Positions 42,125 through 50,725 of a stretch of DNA of 61,445 nucleotides are shown here, piece after piece. The stretch is from Clostridiales bacterium (GTDB lineage Bacteria; Bacillota; Sulfobacillia; RBS10-35): assembly GCA_018729555.1 (NCBI GenBank), contig JAHHQG010000037.1, forward strand, positions 1-61,445. Reading direction: 5' to 3'. Each line of letters starts with the position of its first letter. Position 1 is the first letter of the stretch. The position numbers were made by a program, and so were the translations under genes. The notes beneath the pieces are model-generated. The model was given only the letters and a program-made list of their open reading frames with translations, was not told the DNA's origin and made no database searches.

Positions 42125-43630
42125 ATGGGATGGGATGATCTCCTGATCCAGATCGCGGCCTTGGAGCGCAAGGTCAGGGAGGAGATGCGCCGGTCAGGGC
42201 CGGTGGAGGACCGGGGAGAGGCCTGGGAAGCCTGGCTTCACCGGGTTCTCCCCAGCGCCGATCTGAAGGTGGAACAGGTGCCCCTGCCGGGGGGCCACGC
42301 GGCCCTGGCGTACCTGGAGACCCTGGTGGACCGGCGGCGCCTGGCCGACGAGGTGGTGGAAGCGCTCCTTTCGGCCCGCCATGAGGCAGAGCCCCGGGCT
42401 CTGGTGGCGGGAGTCCAGTGGAGCTCCGACCCCATGGAGGTCCTGGGCCGCCTAGGCGATGGCTGGGCCGCCCTTCTCTTGGCGGACAAAGGGAAGGTGG
42501 CTCTGGTGCCGGCCGCCAAGCTAAAGGGGCGAAGCGTCTCCGCCTCCTCCACGGAGCCGGTCCTCATCGGCCCCAAGGAAGCCTTCACCGAGGCCCTGGA
42601 TACTTCCATCAACCTCATTCGGCAGCGGCTGCGGGACCCCCGGCTCCGGGTCATGACCTTCCGGGCGGGGCGTCTTTCACAAGTCCCCGGGGCGTTCCTC
42701 TACCTGGAGGGCGTTTGCCCCGACGCGGTGGTCCATCGCATGGAAAAGCTCCTCCCCCGCCTCCAAGACGTGGATTATGTCCGCACTACCTCTGACGTGC
42801 GGGATATCCTCTTCCCGGAGAAGAACTCCGCCTTTCCCACCGACAAGCGCACGGAGAGACCGGAGATGGCGGCCACCGCCCTCAGCAGCGGGCGGGTGGT
42901 CATCCTCCTCCACGGAAGCCCCTTTGCCCTCATCTTCCCCACCACCTTGAACGAGCTGACCCATGGCTTGGAGACCATGGTGGGAAGCGGCCTTTTGGTA
43001 CCGGTCTTCATCCGCTGGATGCGCTACCTCGGCCTTCTCGGCTCCCTCTTGGCGCCGGGGTTTTACGCCGCCTTCATGTCGGTTTCGCCCCAGGTCCTTC
43101 CGCCGGATCTGCTGGTGAACGTGGCGGCCACCCGCCAAGGAGTGCCCTACCCCGTCCTCTATGAAACCCTCATCATGATCCTCATTCTGGATGTGGTGAC
43201 GGAGGCATCCCTCCTCGCGCCTTCGCCTTTGGGCCAGACCCTCACCATCGTGGGGACGCTGGTTATCGGGCAGGCGGCGGTGCAGGCGAAGCTGGCCAGC
43301 AACTTCATGATCATCATCTTGGCCATCACCTCCATTGGGGTGCTCCTCTCCGCCGATATCCCCCTGGCCTATGCCGTACGTCTGGCCAAGTATCCCTTGA
43401 CGGTGCTGGGAGGAGTGTTTGGCATCACGGGGCTTACGGTGGGGCTCATCCTTCTCTCGACGCGGCTGGCGGCCATGCGCTCGCTGGACGTTCCCTACCT
43501 GGCTCCCTTAGGACCCACCCGCCTCTACGATCTCGCGGTCTACGCTGTCTTTCCTCTTTCCAAGGGCCTCATCGCCAAGCCGCCTCAGACCTTCCGGCCC
43601 GAAGACTCCAAGGGTCAACCCACGGGGTGA
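42125..43630 (+). CDS. gerKA: Spore germination protein, GerA/GerKA family
   Basis: A 501-residue receptor A subunit: a soluble N-terminal domain (about residues 60-270) with INLIRQRLRDPRLRVMTFRAGRLS, then the PFALIFPTTL segment, and four to five membrane segments (about 290-450) with RWMRYLGLL.SLLAPGFYAAFMSVSPQVLP and PFPVLYE-like PYPVLYETLIM. Sits in the inner spore membrane and takes part in nutrient sensing. The N terminus (first about 55 residues) is helical and not typical. First gene of gerKA-KB-KC. Confidence 0.93.
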   Translation: MGWDDLLIQIAALERKVREEMRRSGPVEDRGEAWEAWLHRVLPSADLKVEQVPLPGGHAALAYLETLVDRRRLADEVVEALLSARHEAEPRALVAGVQWSSDPMEVLGRLGDGWAALLLADKGKVALVPAAKLKGRSVSASSTEPVLIGPKEAFTEALDTSINLIRQRLRDPRLRVMTFRAGRLSQVPGAFLYLEGVCPDAVVHRMEKLLPRLQDVDYVRTTSDVRDILFPEKNSAFPTDKRTERPEMAATALSSGRVVILLHGSPFALIFPTTLNELTHGLETMVGSGLLVPVFIRWMRYLGLLGSLLAPGFYAAFMSVSPQVLPPDLLVNVAATRQGVPYPVLYETLIMILILDVVTEASLLAPSPLGQTLTIVGTLVIGQAAVQAKLASNFMIIILAITSIGVLLSADIPLAYAVRLAKYPLTVLGGVFGITGLTVGLILLSTRLAAMRSLDVPYLAPLGPTRLYDLAVYAVFPLSKGLIAKPPQTFRPEDSKGQPTG

Positions 43631-44721
43631 TGACGGTGCCCCGCATCTCCCGGTGGCAGCTGGCCCTCCTGGTCTTCGTCTCCTCCTTCTGCATGACGCC
43701 TTTTACCTTTCCCGAAACCTATGAGCTCTTAGGTCGGTACCAGTGGGCCGCCTCCCTGCTCCAGGCGGCCGTCACCGTGGTGGGTGCTTTGGGCGTGGTC
43801 CGCCTCCTCAGCCGCCGGCCCGGCCTGGCGTTCCCCGACCTCGCCCGAGCGGCCTTGGGAAGGGTGCTGGGGTGGCTGGCCACCGTGACCTTGGGCGGAT
43901 GGCTTCTCCTGTGGGGGGCCATCGGCAACGTGAAGGTGATCATCGACATCCTCCACGACACCACCCTTCCCCTCACCCATCCCTATCTCCTGGCCGTTCT
44001 CTTTGTGGGAGCTGGGGCCTTTGCCGCTTACTACGGCCCGGAGGTCATCGGACGGGTGGCGGAGGTGTGGAGCTGGATCTTTATCCCCATCTTGGCCCTC
44101 TTGATCTTCCTTCCCTTCCTCTACGGTCACCTGGGGAAGATCCTCCCCTTGACGGGGGTTCCTCCCACCCTCTTTTCCCCGGACGTGTGGGCCTTCGCCC
44201 TGGGCGCCCGGGGTTTTTCCCTGGCTCTGGCGTTGGCGGGTCAGATCCGGGAGGAGCGTCAGCTCCTGGGGCCGGTGGTGGGAGGAAGTTTGGCTGCGGT
44301 GGGGGCCATCGCCCTTGTCCGCCTGGCTCCCCTCGCCCTCTTCTTTCCGGAGGTGACGGTCCACTTCCGCTACCCTGTCCTGGAGGCCATGGACACCATC
44401 CGAGCATCGGGGGTGGGCCTCCAGAGTTTTCTCTCCGTGACCATGGCCGTCTGGCCGTTGGTGAGCTTCCTTGTGGTGGCCCCCACCCTCTATGCCGGGA
44501 GCTTCCTCCTGTCCCGGGCTTTGGGGATCCGGCAGGTAGGCTGGGTGTTGGCCGGAGTAAGCCTTCTTTCCATCGTCCTTTCCGCCCAAAAGGTGTCGCC
44601 GGCCTTGCTGCGAAGGGAGGTCCTGGCGTGGTCGTGGGTGGGTTACGCCGTGACGGTCCTTCTCCCCTGGGTCATGGCCTGGCGCCTAAAGGGCGTCTCC
44701 TTATCCTCTTCCTCCTCCTGA
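43627..44721 (+). CDS. gerKB: Spore germination permease, GerB family
   Basis: A 364-residue protein with ten hydrophobic segments, the APC-superfamily GerAB permease that binds the germinant. GTG 43627 overlaps the gerKA stop. N terminus RISRWQLALLVFVSSFCMTPF, and RYQWAASLLQAAV. Last residues are a run of Ser. Confidence 0.9.
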   Translation: MMTVPRISRWQLALLVFVSSFCMTPFTFPETYELLGRYQWAASLLQAAVTVVGALGVVRLLSRRPGLAFPDLARAALGRVLGWLATVTLGGWLLLWGAIGNVKVIIDILHDTTLPLTHPYLLAVLFVGAGAFAAYYGPEVIGRVAEVWSWIFIPILALLIFLPFLYGHLGKILPLTGVPPTLFSPDVWAFALGARGFSLALALAGQIREERQLLGPVVGGSLAAVGAIALVRLAPLALFFPEVTVHFRYPVLEAMDTIRASGVGLQSFLSVTMAVWPLVSFLVVAPTLYAGSFLLSRALGIRQVGWVLAGVSLLSIVLSAQKVSPALLRREVLAWSWVGYAVTVLLPWVMAWRLKGVSLSSSSS

Positions 44722-45791
44722 TGCCCCTTCTCCTCAGCGGCTGCGTCGATATGATGGACGCCAACCGGGATGTCTTGGTCTATGGCCTTGGGTTGGATGC
44801 CGGCGCGGGAGGGGAGCTGGTGGTGACCCTCCACTTCCTCAGCCCCTCGGGAGCGGCGGGGGGCGGGACGCCGGTGGGTTCGATGGGGACCGGGGGGTCC
44901 CCGTCCGTGACGCCCCTCACCCTTTCGGGCTCCGGTCAAACCTTCACCCAAGCCGTGGAAAGGCTCCGCTTCCGGGTGCCGGGGCGGATCTACATGGGGG
45001 ATGTGCGGGCCATTTTCTTTGGGGAAGGTCTTACGCGGCAGGGCCTCAAGGATGTGATGGACGCCCTTTTACGAGAGCCCTTTACCATCAATTCGGCGTA
45101 CGTCCTCTTCACCCGAGGGGATGCGTCCCGCTTTCTCGCCACGGGCCCCAACGGCACATCGGCGGTCCTCGCGGCTCTGAGCATCTTCGACGGCGATTCC
45201 GCCGGCACCGTCCTCCTCCATCCCATGACCCTCTGGCAGCTCTTTAACGCCGTGTGGACCGACTACTGGGTGGACTGGGGACCCTGGGTGACGGCTTCCC
45301 CGCAAGAGGCCCAGGTCATCGGCCACGTGATCCTGCGGGACGGGCGCTGGCAAGCGGCGCTTCCCATCGGGGAAGAAGCCACCCTTTTGAGGAGCATCCG
45401 GCCGGGGGGCCCGGCCCAGATGACCCTCCCCCTGGCGCAAGGCCTGGCCTCCTTCCGCTTCACCCCTCTCACCACCAAGGCCCGCCTCAAGGGAAGCCGG
45501 GTGGAGGTGACGGTGGAAGGACGAGCTTCCCTCGTGGAGTGGAAAGGGGGGCCTGAGCCGCCTGTTTCCGAGCTGCAGCGCCTCCTCAACGAGGCGGTAA
45601 AGGAGCGGATGGACGCCTTTCTCCGCCGGATGTACCGGGACGAAAGGATCGACGTCCTCAACGTGGCCGAAAAGATGAGGATCCAAAGCCCGGGAGGGAG
45701 GCTTCCGGCGGATTTCCTTCAGCGCCTGGAGGATCTCTCCTTCCGGGTGACGACTCGCATCACCATCAGCGACACGGCCCGGTCCCGGTGA
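44628..45791 (+). CDS. gerKC: Spore germination lipoprotein, Ger(x)C family
   Basis: 387 residues from GTG 44628, which is seven bases after AAGGGAGG; this gives a signal peptide with RR and KGR before a hydrophobic core and lipobox LLLSGC (Cys39). The ATG at 44721 (overlapping the gerKB stop) would leave only seven residues before the lipid Cys and destroy the signal. The mature part has RDVLVYGLGLDAG, and VERLRFRVPGRIYMGDVRAIFFGEGLTRQGLKDVMDALLRE, and a C-terminal GerAC domain. If correct, it overlaps gerKB by 94 bases. Confidence 0.88.
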   Translation: MVVGGLRRDGPSPLGHGLAPKGRLLILFLLLMPLLLSGCVDMMDANRDVLVYGLGLDAGAGGELVVTLHFLSPSGAAGGGTPVGSMGTGGSPSVTPLTLSGSGQTFTQAVERLRFRVPGRIYMGDVRAIFFGEGLTRQGLKDVMDALLREPFTINSAYVLFTRGDASRFLATGPNGTSAVLAALSIFDGDSAGTVLLHPMTLWQLFNAVWTDYWVDWGPWVTASPQEAQVIGHVILRDGRWQAALPIGEEATLLRSIRPGGPAQMTLPLAQGLASFRFTPLTTKARLKGSRVEVTVEGRASLVEWKGGPEPPVSELQRLLNEAVKERMDAFLRRMYRDERIDVLNVAEKMRIQSPGGRLPADFLQRLEDLSFRVTTRITISDTARSR

Positions 45792-45835
45792 TGTTCCCTC
45801 CGGAGCCATTTCCGCCGCCTACCGACCTTTTGATG

Positions 45836-45865
45836 TTGGTTGTCACCCGGAGTTTTTGCTACACT
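45836..45865 (+). promoter_or_regulatory. Candidate promoter of LysM/M23 gene
   Basis: TGC plus TACACT (extended -10, 45857-45865) with a weak TTGGTT 18 bases upstream (45836-45841). Confidence 0.45.
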
Positions 45866-45870
45866 GGTGA

Positions 45871-46000
45871 CCGTCTGACGAACGGACAACGGCGCCGGGG
45901 CATAAATTTGCGGGAAACTGCAGAATCTGGAGGATGCTAGCAGGAAACCGACAACCGCCCGGCGTATGTTGGTAGGAGCGAGGTCCTTGAGGCAAGGAGG
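45871..46000 (+). promoter_or_regulatory. Structured 5' leader of unknown type
   Basis: About 130 untranslated bases before the Shine-Dalgarno AAGGAGG (45994-46000). A CCGT/ACGG hairpin (45871-45884) is followed by a long-range helix CGCCGGG (45893-45899) with CCCGGCG (45958-45964), enclosing GCAT/ATGC and purine-rich loops (GGGAAACTGC, GGAAACCGAC). This looks like a folded riboswitch-like RNA. It does not fit the c-di-AMP, c-di-GMP, TPP, SAM or lysine consensus as I know them. Confidence 0.4.
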
Positions 46001-46047
46001 GTCCTGACCTGAGTCCCGTCGGCTCGTGGTCCAAAGGCAAACTGGCG

Positions 46048-47370
46048 ATGCTCATCGCCTTCCTGACGTCGGTTCTCAGCCTTCTTCTCTGGGTGTACCT
46101 TCATCACACCGCCTATCGCATCACCGTCGGCGATATCTTCGTCGGCTACGTGGACGAGCCTCAAACCTTGGACGAAGCCATCCGCAAAGAAGCCCGCGCT
46201 CGCCATGTTCAGGCGGACAACCTGGTCCTTCTGGAAAAGCCCCGGGCGACGAAAGTCCATTACCTCTTGCCCCTCCCCCTGATGACCCCCGATGAGCTGG
46301 CGGCAGCCTTGGGTCCTCGCCTTATCTTCCGGGTCAAGGCGGCAGAGATCTGGGTGGACGGCCAGAAGAAGGTTACGGTGGCTTCCCGCGAGGAGGCGGA
46401 AGCCCTTTTGGAGGAGCTGAAACAAGACTATATCCGGTGGATCGGAGCCGATCGGGAGAACGTCCAGGTGGTATCGGTGGAACCCATCGAGAAAGTGGAG
46501 ATCCGAACCGCCCTCGTGGATCCATCCCAGGTGCTTCAAAGCCAGGAGGAGGCCTTGGCACAGCTTCGGCACGCCCCCCTGGTGAGCCAGGTGTACAAGG
46601 TGCAAAAGGGCGACACCTTGTGGGCCATCGCCCGCCAGCACAACATGACGGAAGAAGACATCATGGCCGCCAACCCCGGGATCCGGCCCAACCTCCTGCA
46701 GGTGGGGCAGGAGATCAGCCTTACGGTGCCGGAGCCGGTCATCACCTTCCGCAGCAAGGAGATCCGGGTGACGCAAGAGAGCATCCCCTATAAAGTCACT
46801 ACCGTTCAGGACAAGTCCCTCTACCCCTGGCAGCGGGTCACCCGCCAGGCGGGGAAGAACGGCATCCGCCAGGTGACCACCGAGGTCGTCCGGGAAAACG
46901 GCCGCATCGTCGCCGTGGACGTGGTGGAAGAGAAAGTGGTGGAAGAGCCTCAGAACGCCGTGGTGGCCGTGGGGAGCAAGGCGGTGGATATCACGGCCAG
47001 CGGCAAGTTCATCTGGCCCACCAACGGCGGGAAAGTCACCTCCTCCTTCGGCCCCCGGTGGGGAAGCTTCCACTCGGGCATCGACATCGGCGTGTCGCCG
47101 GGCACTCCCGTGTACGCCGCCGACAGCGGGTATGTCCGGGCGGCCGGCTCCAGCGGCGCCTACGGCCTGCGGGTCATCGTCGATCACGGCAGCGGCTATT
47201 CCACCCTTTACGCCCACCTCTCGAAGATCGCCGTGAATCCGGGACAGAAGGTGAGCCGGGGAGACGTTATCGGATATAGCGGCACCACCGGCCGCACCAC
47301 CGGTCCCCACCTCCACTTCGAGATCCGGATCGATGAGGTGCCGGTGAATCCCTTGCGCTTCTACCGCTAA
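46048..47370 (+). CDS. Cell-wall hydrolase with LysM, G5 and M23 domains
   Basis: A 440-residue exported protein. N-terminal membrane anchor (about residues 1-20), a beta-rich region (30-175), LysM (about 188-232, VYKVQKGDTLWAIARQHNM..), a G5 domain (about 240-315) and a LytM domain with zinc ligands in HSGIDIG and HLHFEIR. Resembles SpoIIQ-/YkvU-type wall enzymes only in general. The strong AAGGAGG at 45994 is eight bases from an in-frame CTG at 46009, which would add LSPVGSWSKGKLA and put basic residues before the membrane segment; the ATG used here has only a weak AAAGG. Confidence 0.9.
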   Translation: MLIAFLTSVLSLLLWVYLHHTAYRITVGDIFVGYVDEPQTLDEAIRKEARARHVQADNLVLLEKPRATKVHYLLPLPLMTPDELAAALGPRLIFRVKAAEIWVDGQKKVTVASREEAEALLEELKQDYIRWIGADRENVQVVSVEPIEKVEIRTALVDPSQVLQSQEEALAQLRHAPLVSQVYKVQKGDTLWAIARQHNMTEEDIMAANPGIRPNLLQVGQEISLTVPEPVITFRSKEIRVTQESIPYKVTTVQDKSLYPWQRVTRQAGKNGIRQVTTEVVRENGRIVAVDVVEEKVVEEPQNAVVAVGSKAVDITASGKFIWPTNGGKVTSSFGPRWGSFHSGIDIGVSPGTPVYAADSGYVRAAGSSGAYGLRVIVDHGSGYSTLYAHLSKIAVNPGQKVSRGDVIGYSGTTGRTTGPHLHFEIRIDEVPVNPLRFYR

Positions 47371-48107
47371 GCTTCCCGCAAAATCCCGAGCGGCGTCTGG
47401 TAAGGGCCCTGGCCCAGGGGATTATCCCGCAGGGCTTCTCGGATGAGGTTTCGGGGGGCGCCACGGGAAGCTCCCAGGATCTCGCTGCCGAGGTCGTTCA
47501 CGTCCACGACCGCCGCATGGATCCGGGAGAACCCTGTTTCCTCCCGCAAGCGGGCGGCGATGGCCTCGGCCACCCGATGGGGATGGAGGGGCGCCAAGGT
47601 GATGCGGGTGTTGTAGGGCGGCTGGGTCCAGGCGGTGGGCCCGTCGATGGCTGCCACTCTCCGCCCCGCTACGCGGTAAAAGTCGCCGCTCCGCCCGAAG
47701 GGGCGGCCCAGGACATGGACGGCCGCCGCCAAAAGGATCCGCAGCACCCCTGCCTCCCGGATGGCCAGCTCCATCGTCTCCGGTTTGCTCAGGCCGAACC
47801 CCCAGGGGACTTTGCGGACCTTGCTGGCCAAAAACCGGGCCAGGGGCCGGGGTTTCACCTCTGCGATGGGGACGCTCCGCCCTTGGCTCCCGGCGACAGC
47901 CTTCTCGCTGACGAAGACGATGTCGCCTTCTTGGAGGTGGGGCCGGACGTAGCGGGCGGTGACCTCCACGATGTCCTCGCCTTCCAGGATGACGTGGGTT
48001 TTGATGGTGAGGCGCCGCCACGCTTTGCCGCCCACGGCGATGACACTATCCCGGACCACACCCCCGAGGGGAGTAGCGCGGGATCGGGCCAGAATGGCAT
48101 CGTCCAC
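47367..48107 (-). CDS. CofE-like protein, paralogue 1 (F420-0:L-glutamate ligase superfamily)
   Basis: 246 residues from GTG 48107, behind AGGAGG. Motifs shared with its two neighbours: TIKTHVILEGEDIVEV, DIVFVSEKAVAGSQGR (compare QKxVSKAEGR of CofE), VPWGFGLSKPETMELAIREAGVLRIL, FGRSGDFYRVAGRRVAAIDG, AAVVDVNDLGSEILGAS, DNPLGQGPYQTPLGIL. The CofE loop ANAGIDxSN is absent. CofE adds gamma-glutamate to coenzyme F420, but no F420 gene is in the window, so the substrate is unknown. The most divergent of the three. Its stop overlaps the M23 gene stop. Confidence 0.72.
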   Translation of the reverse strand: MDDAILARSRATPLGGVVRDSVIAVGGKAWRRLTIKTHVILEGEDIVEVTARYVRPHLQEGDIVFVSEKAVAGSQGRSVPIAEVKPRPLARFLASKVRKVPWGFGLSKPETMELAIREAGVLRILLAAAVHVLGRPFGRSGDFYRVAGRRVAAIDGPTAWTQPPYNTRITLAPLHPHRVAEAIAARLREETGFSRIHAAVVDVNDLGSEILGASRGAPRNLIREALRDNPLGQGPYQTPLGILREA

Positions 48108-48155
48108 GGATGATCCTCCTACGCTTTAGGATCGGCTTCTCTACGTCTTTTTATC

Positions 48156-48905
48156 TCATCCCGCCATGCGCCGCAAAATCCCGATGGGGGTGATGTAGGG
48201 TCCCTGGCCCAAAGGGTTGTCCGCCAGGAGGAGGGCTACCTTCTTTCGGTCTACGCCGGGGCTGGCTCCCAGGACGACGCTTGCGAGGTCGTTGACGTCC
48301 ACGATGGCGGCGGCCACGGCAAAAGTCGGCCCTTTCACCGCCTGGATCCTTTGCACCAGGTTTCGGCAGATATGATCGGTGTGAAGGGGCATAAGGGTGA
48401 CGCATTGGTCGTAAGGGGGGGCGGTAGGTTCCCCCGCACCGTCGATGGAGGCCACCCTTTGGCCGGCGATGCGGTAGAAGACCCCCTTGAAACCCAAGGT
48501 GCGGGCCACGGCGTGGAGGCCGGCGGCCACCAGGATCCGCAGGACTCCCGCCTCGCGGATGGCCATCTCCATGGTTTCGGGTTTGCTGAGGCCGTAGCCC
48601 CACGGCACCCGGCGCACCCTGGCGGCGAGGAAGCGCGCCAGCCAGCGGGGGCGGATCCGGGCGGCGGGAATCGCCCTCCCCTGACTTCCGGCCACAGCTT
48701 TTTCGCTGATGAAGATAAGGTCGAAAGGTTCCAGGTAGGGAAGGGTGTAGGCCGCCGCCACTTCCACGATATCTTCCCCCGCCAAGATGACGTGGGTTTT
48801 GATGGTGAGGCGCCGCCAGGTTTCCCCGGCCACCTCCACGGTGGTATCCCGGACGATGCTCCCTTGTGGGAGGCTTTGCGCGCGGACCAAGAGGGGGTCT
48901 TCCAT
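48156..48905 (-). CDS. CofE-like protein, paralogue 2
   Basis: 249 residues from ATG 48905. Same motif set as the others: TIKTHVILAGEDIVEVAAAY, FISEKAVAGSQGRAIP, VPWGYGLSKPETMEMAIREAG, FYRIAGQRVASIDG, PPYDQCVTLMPLHTDHICR, IVDVNDLASVVLGAS, DNPLGQGPYITPIGIL. Conservation is spread over the whole length with intact frame, so it is under selection. Sits 48 bases upstream of paralogue 1 and 62 bases downstream of paralogue 3, so probably one transcript. Confidence 0.72.
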   Translation of the reverse strand: MEDPLLVRAQSLPQGSIVRDTTVEVAGETWRRLTIKTHVILAGEDIVEVAAAYTLPYLEPFDLIFISEKAVAGSQGRAIPAARIRPRWLARFLAARVRRVPWGYGLSKPETMEMAIREAGVLRILVAAGLHAVARTLGFKGVFYRIAGQRVASIDGAGEPTAPPYDQCVTLMPLHTDHICRNLVQRIQAVKGPTFAVAAAIVDVNDLASVVLGASPGVDRKKVALLLADNPLGQGPYITPIGILRRMAG

Positions 48906-48967
48906 GGGCCGTCCTTCCCTTCTCGTTCGTCTGGCTTCTTGACGAAGGGGAAGGGAATCGCGGTTCC

Positions 48968-49846
48968 CTACGGCGTTTCCTCGGGGGCGCGGCGGAGGAT
49001 GCCGATGGGGGTGATGTAGGGCCCCTGGCCCAGGGGGTTGTCGGCCAGGATGCGGGCCAGCTTTTTGCGGTGGACGCCTTGGCTGGCGCCCAGGACGACG
49101 CTCCCCAGGTCGTTGACGTCTACGATGGCGGCTTCCACGGGAAAGTGGGGCCCCTTCCAGCGCCGGACCCGCTGGACCAGCTGCCGGCAGATGTCGTCGG
49201 AGTGGAGGGGCATAAGGGTGACGCACTGGTCGTAAGGGGGAGCCGTCGGCTCGTCGGGCCCGTCGATGGAGGTGACCCTCTGGCCGGCGATGCGGTAGAA
49301 ATCGCCTTTGCGGCCGAAGAGCCGGGTGACGGCGTGGACGCTGGCGGCCAGGAGGATGCGGCAGACGCCCGCCTCCCGGATAGCCATCTCCATGGTCTCG
49401 GGTTTGCTGAGGCCATAGCCCCAGGGGACAGGCCGGACTTTGGAAGCGAGAAACCGGGCGAGCCGTCCCGGCTGGATCTCCTTGACGGGGATGGCCCTCC
49501 CCTGGCTTCCCGCCACGGCTTTCTCGCTGATGAAGATGAGGTCATGGGGCTGGAGATGGGGCAAGGTGTAGAAGAGGACCACCTCCACGATGTCTTCTCC
49601 CGCCAGGATGACGTGGGTGCGGATGTTGAGGCGCTCCCAGCGCTCCCCATCCACCTCCACCACGCTGCGCTTGACGATCTGCCCCCTCAGGTGGGGGTCC
49701 AGGGGAGGGACGTCACCGCGGGCTGGCAAAGGGCTTCCCCCCTTGTTGAAGAGGCCTTCCACCTGACGCTTATGCCCTTTGCCGAGAAACTTTGACAGCG
49801 ACGGGACCCGATCCGGCAGGTTACCATAACGCCGGGTGATGGCCAT
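48968..49846 (-). CDS. CofE-like protein, paralogue 3
   Basis: Up to 292 residues from ATG 49846. Closest to paralogue 2 (same PPYDQCVTLMPLH and DNPLGQGPYITPIGIL). The first about 40 residues (basic, KFLGKGHKRQ) have no counterpart in the other two and overlap the start of the divergent peptidase gene. TTG 49729 would give a family-length protein and leave room for promoters. First gene of the cofE-like trio. Confidence 0.7.
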   Translation of the reverse strand: MAITRRYGNLPDRVPSLSKFLGKGHKRQVEGLFNKGGSPLPARGDVPPLDPHLRGQIVKRSVVEVDGERWERLNIRTHVILAGEDIVEVVLFYTLPHLQPHDLIFISEKAVAGSQGRAIPVKEIQPGRLARFLASKVRPVPWGYGLSKPETMEMAIREAGVCRILLAASVHAVTRLFGRKGDFYRIAGQRVTSIDGPDEPTAPPYDQCVTLMPLHSDDICRQLVQRVRRWKGPHFPVEAAIVDVNDLGSVVLGASQGVHRKKLARILADNPLGQGPYITPIGILRRAPEETP

Positions 49847-50654
49847 GAGGCGCCACGGGTCAGCATGGGTCTTGATCCTTTTCCTTCTGGTAGGAGGCCT
49901 CTCCTTTTTCCCGTGGCCGTCCCTGGGGGGATGGGTCCTGGAGCAGCAGGCTCTCGCCCAGGGAACCCCGGCCCTGCGGCAGGATGGGGTCTTGGTCCTC
50001 TACCCCGAAGGCCACGAAGAAGAGGCGGTCTGGGTCCTGGAAGGGGTGCTCCGCTACCGGGAACCGGTCTTCTCCCTGTTGGGGGTTCCGGTCCCGGAGA
50101 CCATCCGGGTGGTCCTGGCCGCCGACGAGAGGGAACTGGAGAAGGATCTGGGCACCCGCGAGGCCCCCTTGGGGGCCTTCTGGAAGGACACCATCTGGGT
50201 CCTGGCTCCTTCCGCCTGGCCAAGGGGGCCGGTGGACCGGGAGACCTTTCTGGAGGAGGGGCCCCTGGTCCATGAGCTGGCCCATCTGGCCCTTCACTCC
50301 CGTGCAGGCGAGGCCGTCCCCGTGTGGCTGGACGAAGGGATCGCCCAGTGGGTGGACGAGAAGGTGACGGGCTTTCTCTGGCTGGATGCCCTTCCCCGCC
50401 TGGAGGCGGGGGAGGGGTACACCTACCGCCAGCTTTCCCGCTGGGAGGTGGGGGATCTCGCCCTGGCCTATCTCCAGTCTTACCTTCTGGTGGATGCCAT
50501 CGCCCGGACCCATGGCGGCGAAGGCCTGGAGCTCCTCTTGCAGCGCTTGGAACGGGGGTATTCCCTCGAGGCGAGCCTGAAGGCCATCCTGGGGCAGGAC
50601 TATCCGGCCTTCGTCTCCGGCGCCCCCTGGACCCGGCCCATCCCCCTGCCTTAA
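49836..50654 (+). CDS. Exported gluzincin metalloprotease (peptidase MA-like)
   Basis: About 270 residues with an N-terminal signal segment (residues about 10-30). The zinc motif VHELAHLALHS (His146, His150) is followed 20 residues later by WLDEGIAQW with the third ligand Glu, the gluzincin pattern of the peptidase MA family. Starts at GTG 49836, ATG 49839 or ATG 49845; the last has GGTGAT just upstream. Immediately precedes walR. Substrate unknown. Confidence 0.8.
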   Translation: MMAMRRHGSAWVLILFLLVGGLSFFPWPSLGGWVLEQQALAQGTPALRQDGVLVLYPEGHEEEAVWVLEGVLRYREPVFSLLGVPVPETIRVVLAADERELEKDLGTREAPLGAFWKDTIWVLAPSAWPRGPVDRETFLEEGPLVHELAHLALHSRAGEAVPVWLDEGIAQWVDEKVTGFLWLDALPRLEAGEGYTYRQLSRWEVGDLALAYLQSYLLVDAIARTHGGEGLELLLQRLERGYSLEASLKAILGQDYPAFVSGAPWTRPIPLP

Positions 50655-50725
50655 ACTCTGTATCTACCGCAAATCTGGAAGGACCCGGCCGCCTTCAGGC
50701 AGAATAGCCTCCAGGAGGTGGGGCC

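Noticed and set aside
45871-46000. c-di-AMP (ydaO) or c-di-GMP riboswitch
   Set aside because: The conserved blocks I know (GCTAACCTCGTAGGC-type end, or GCAAACC with a GAAA tetraloop) are absent; left as an unassigned leader.
49836-49846. True divergent overlap of the peptidase and cofE-like 3 genes
   Set aside because: No promoter space would remain; an internal start (49729) for the cofE-like gene is more likely.
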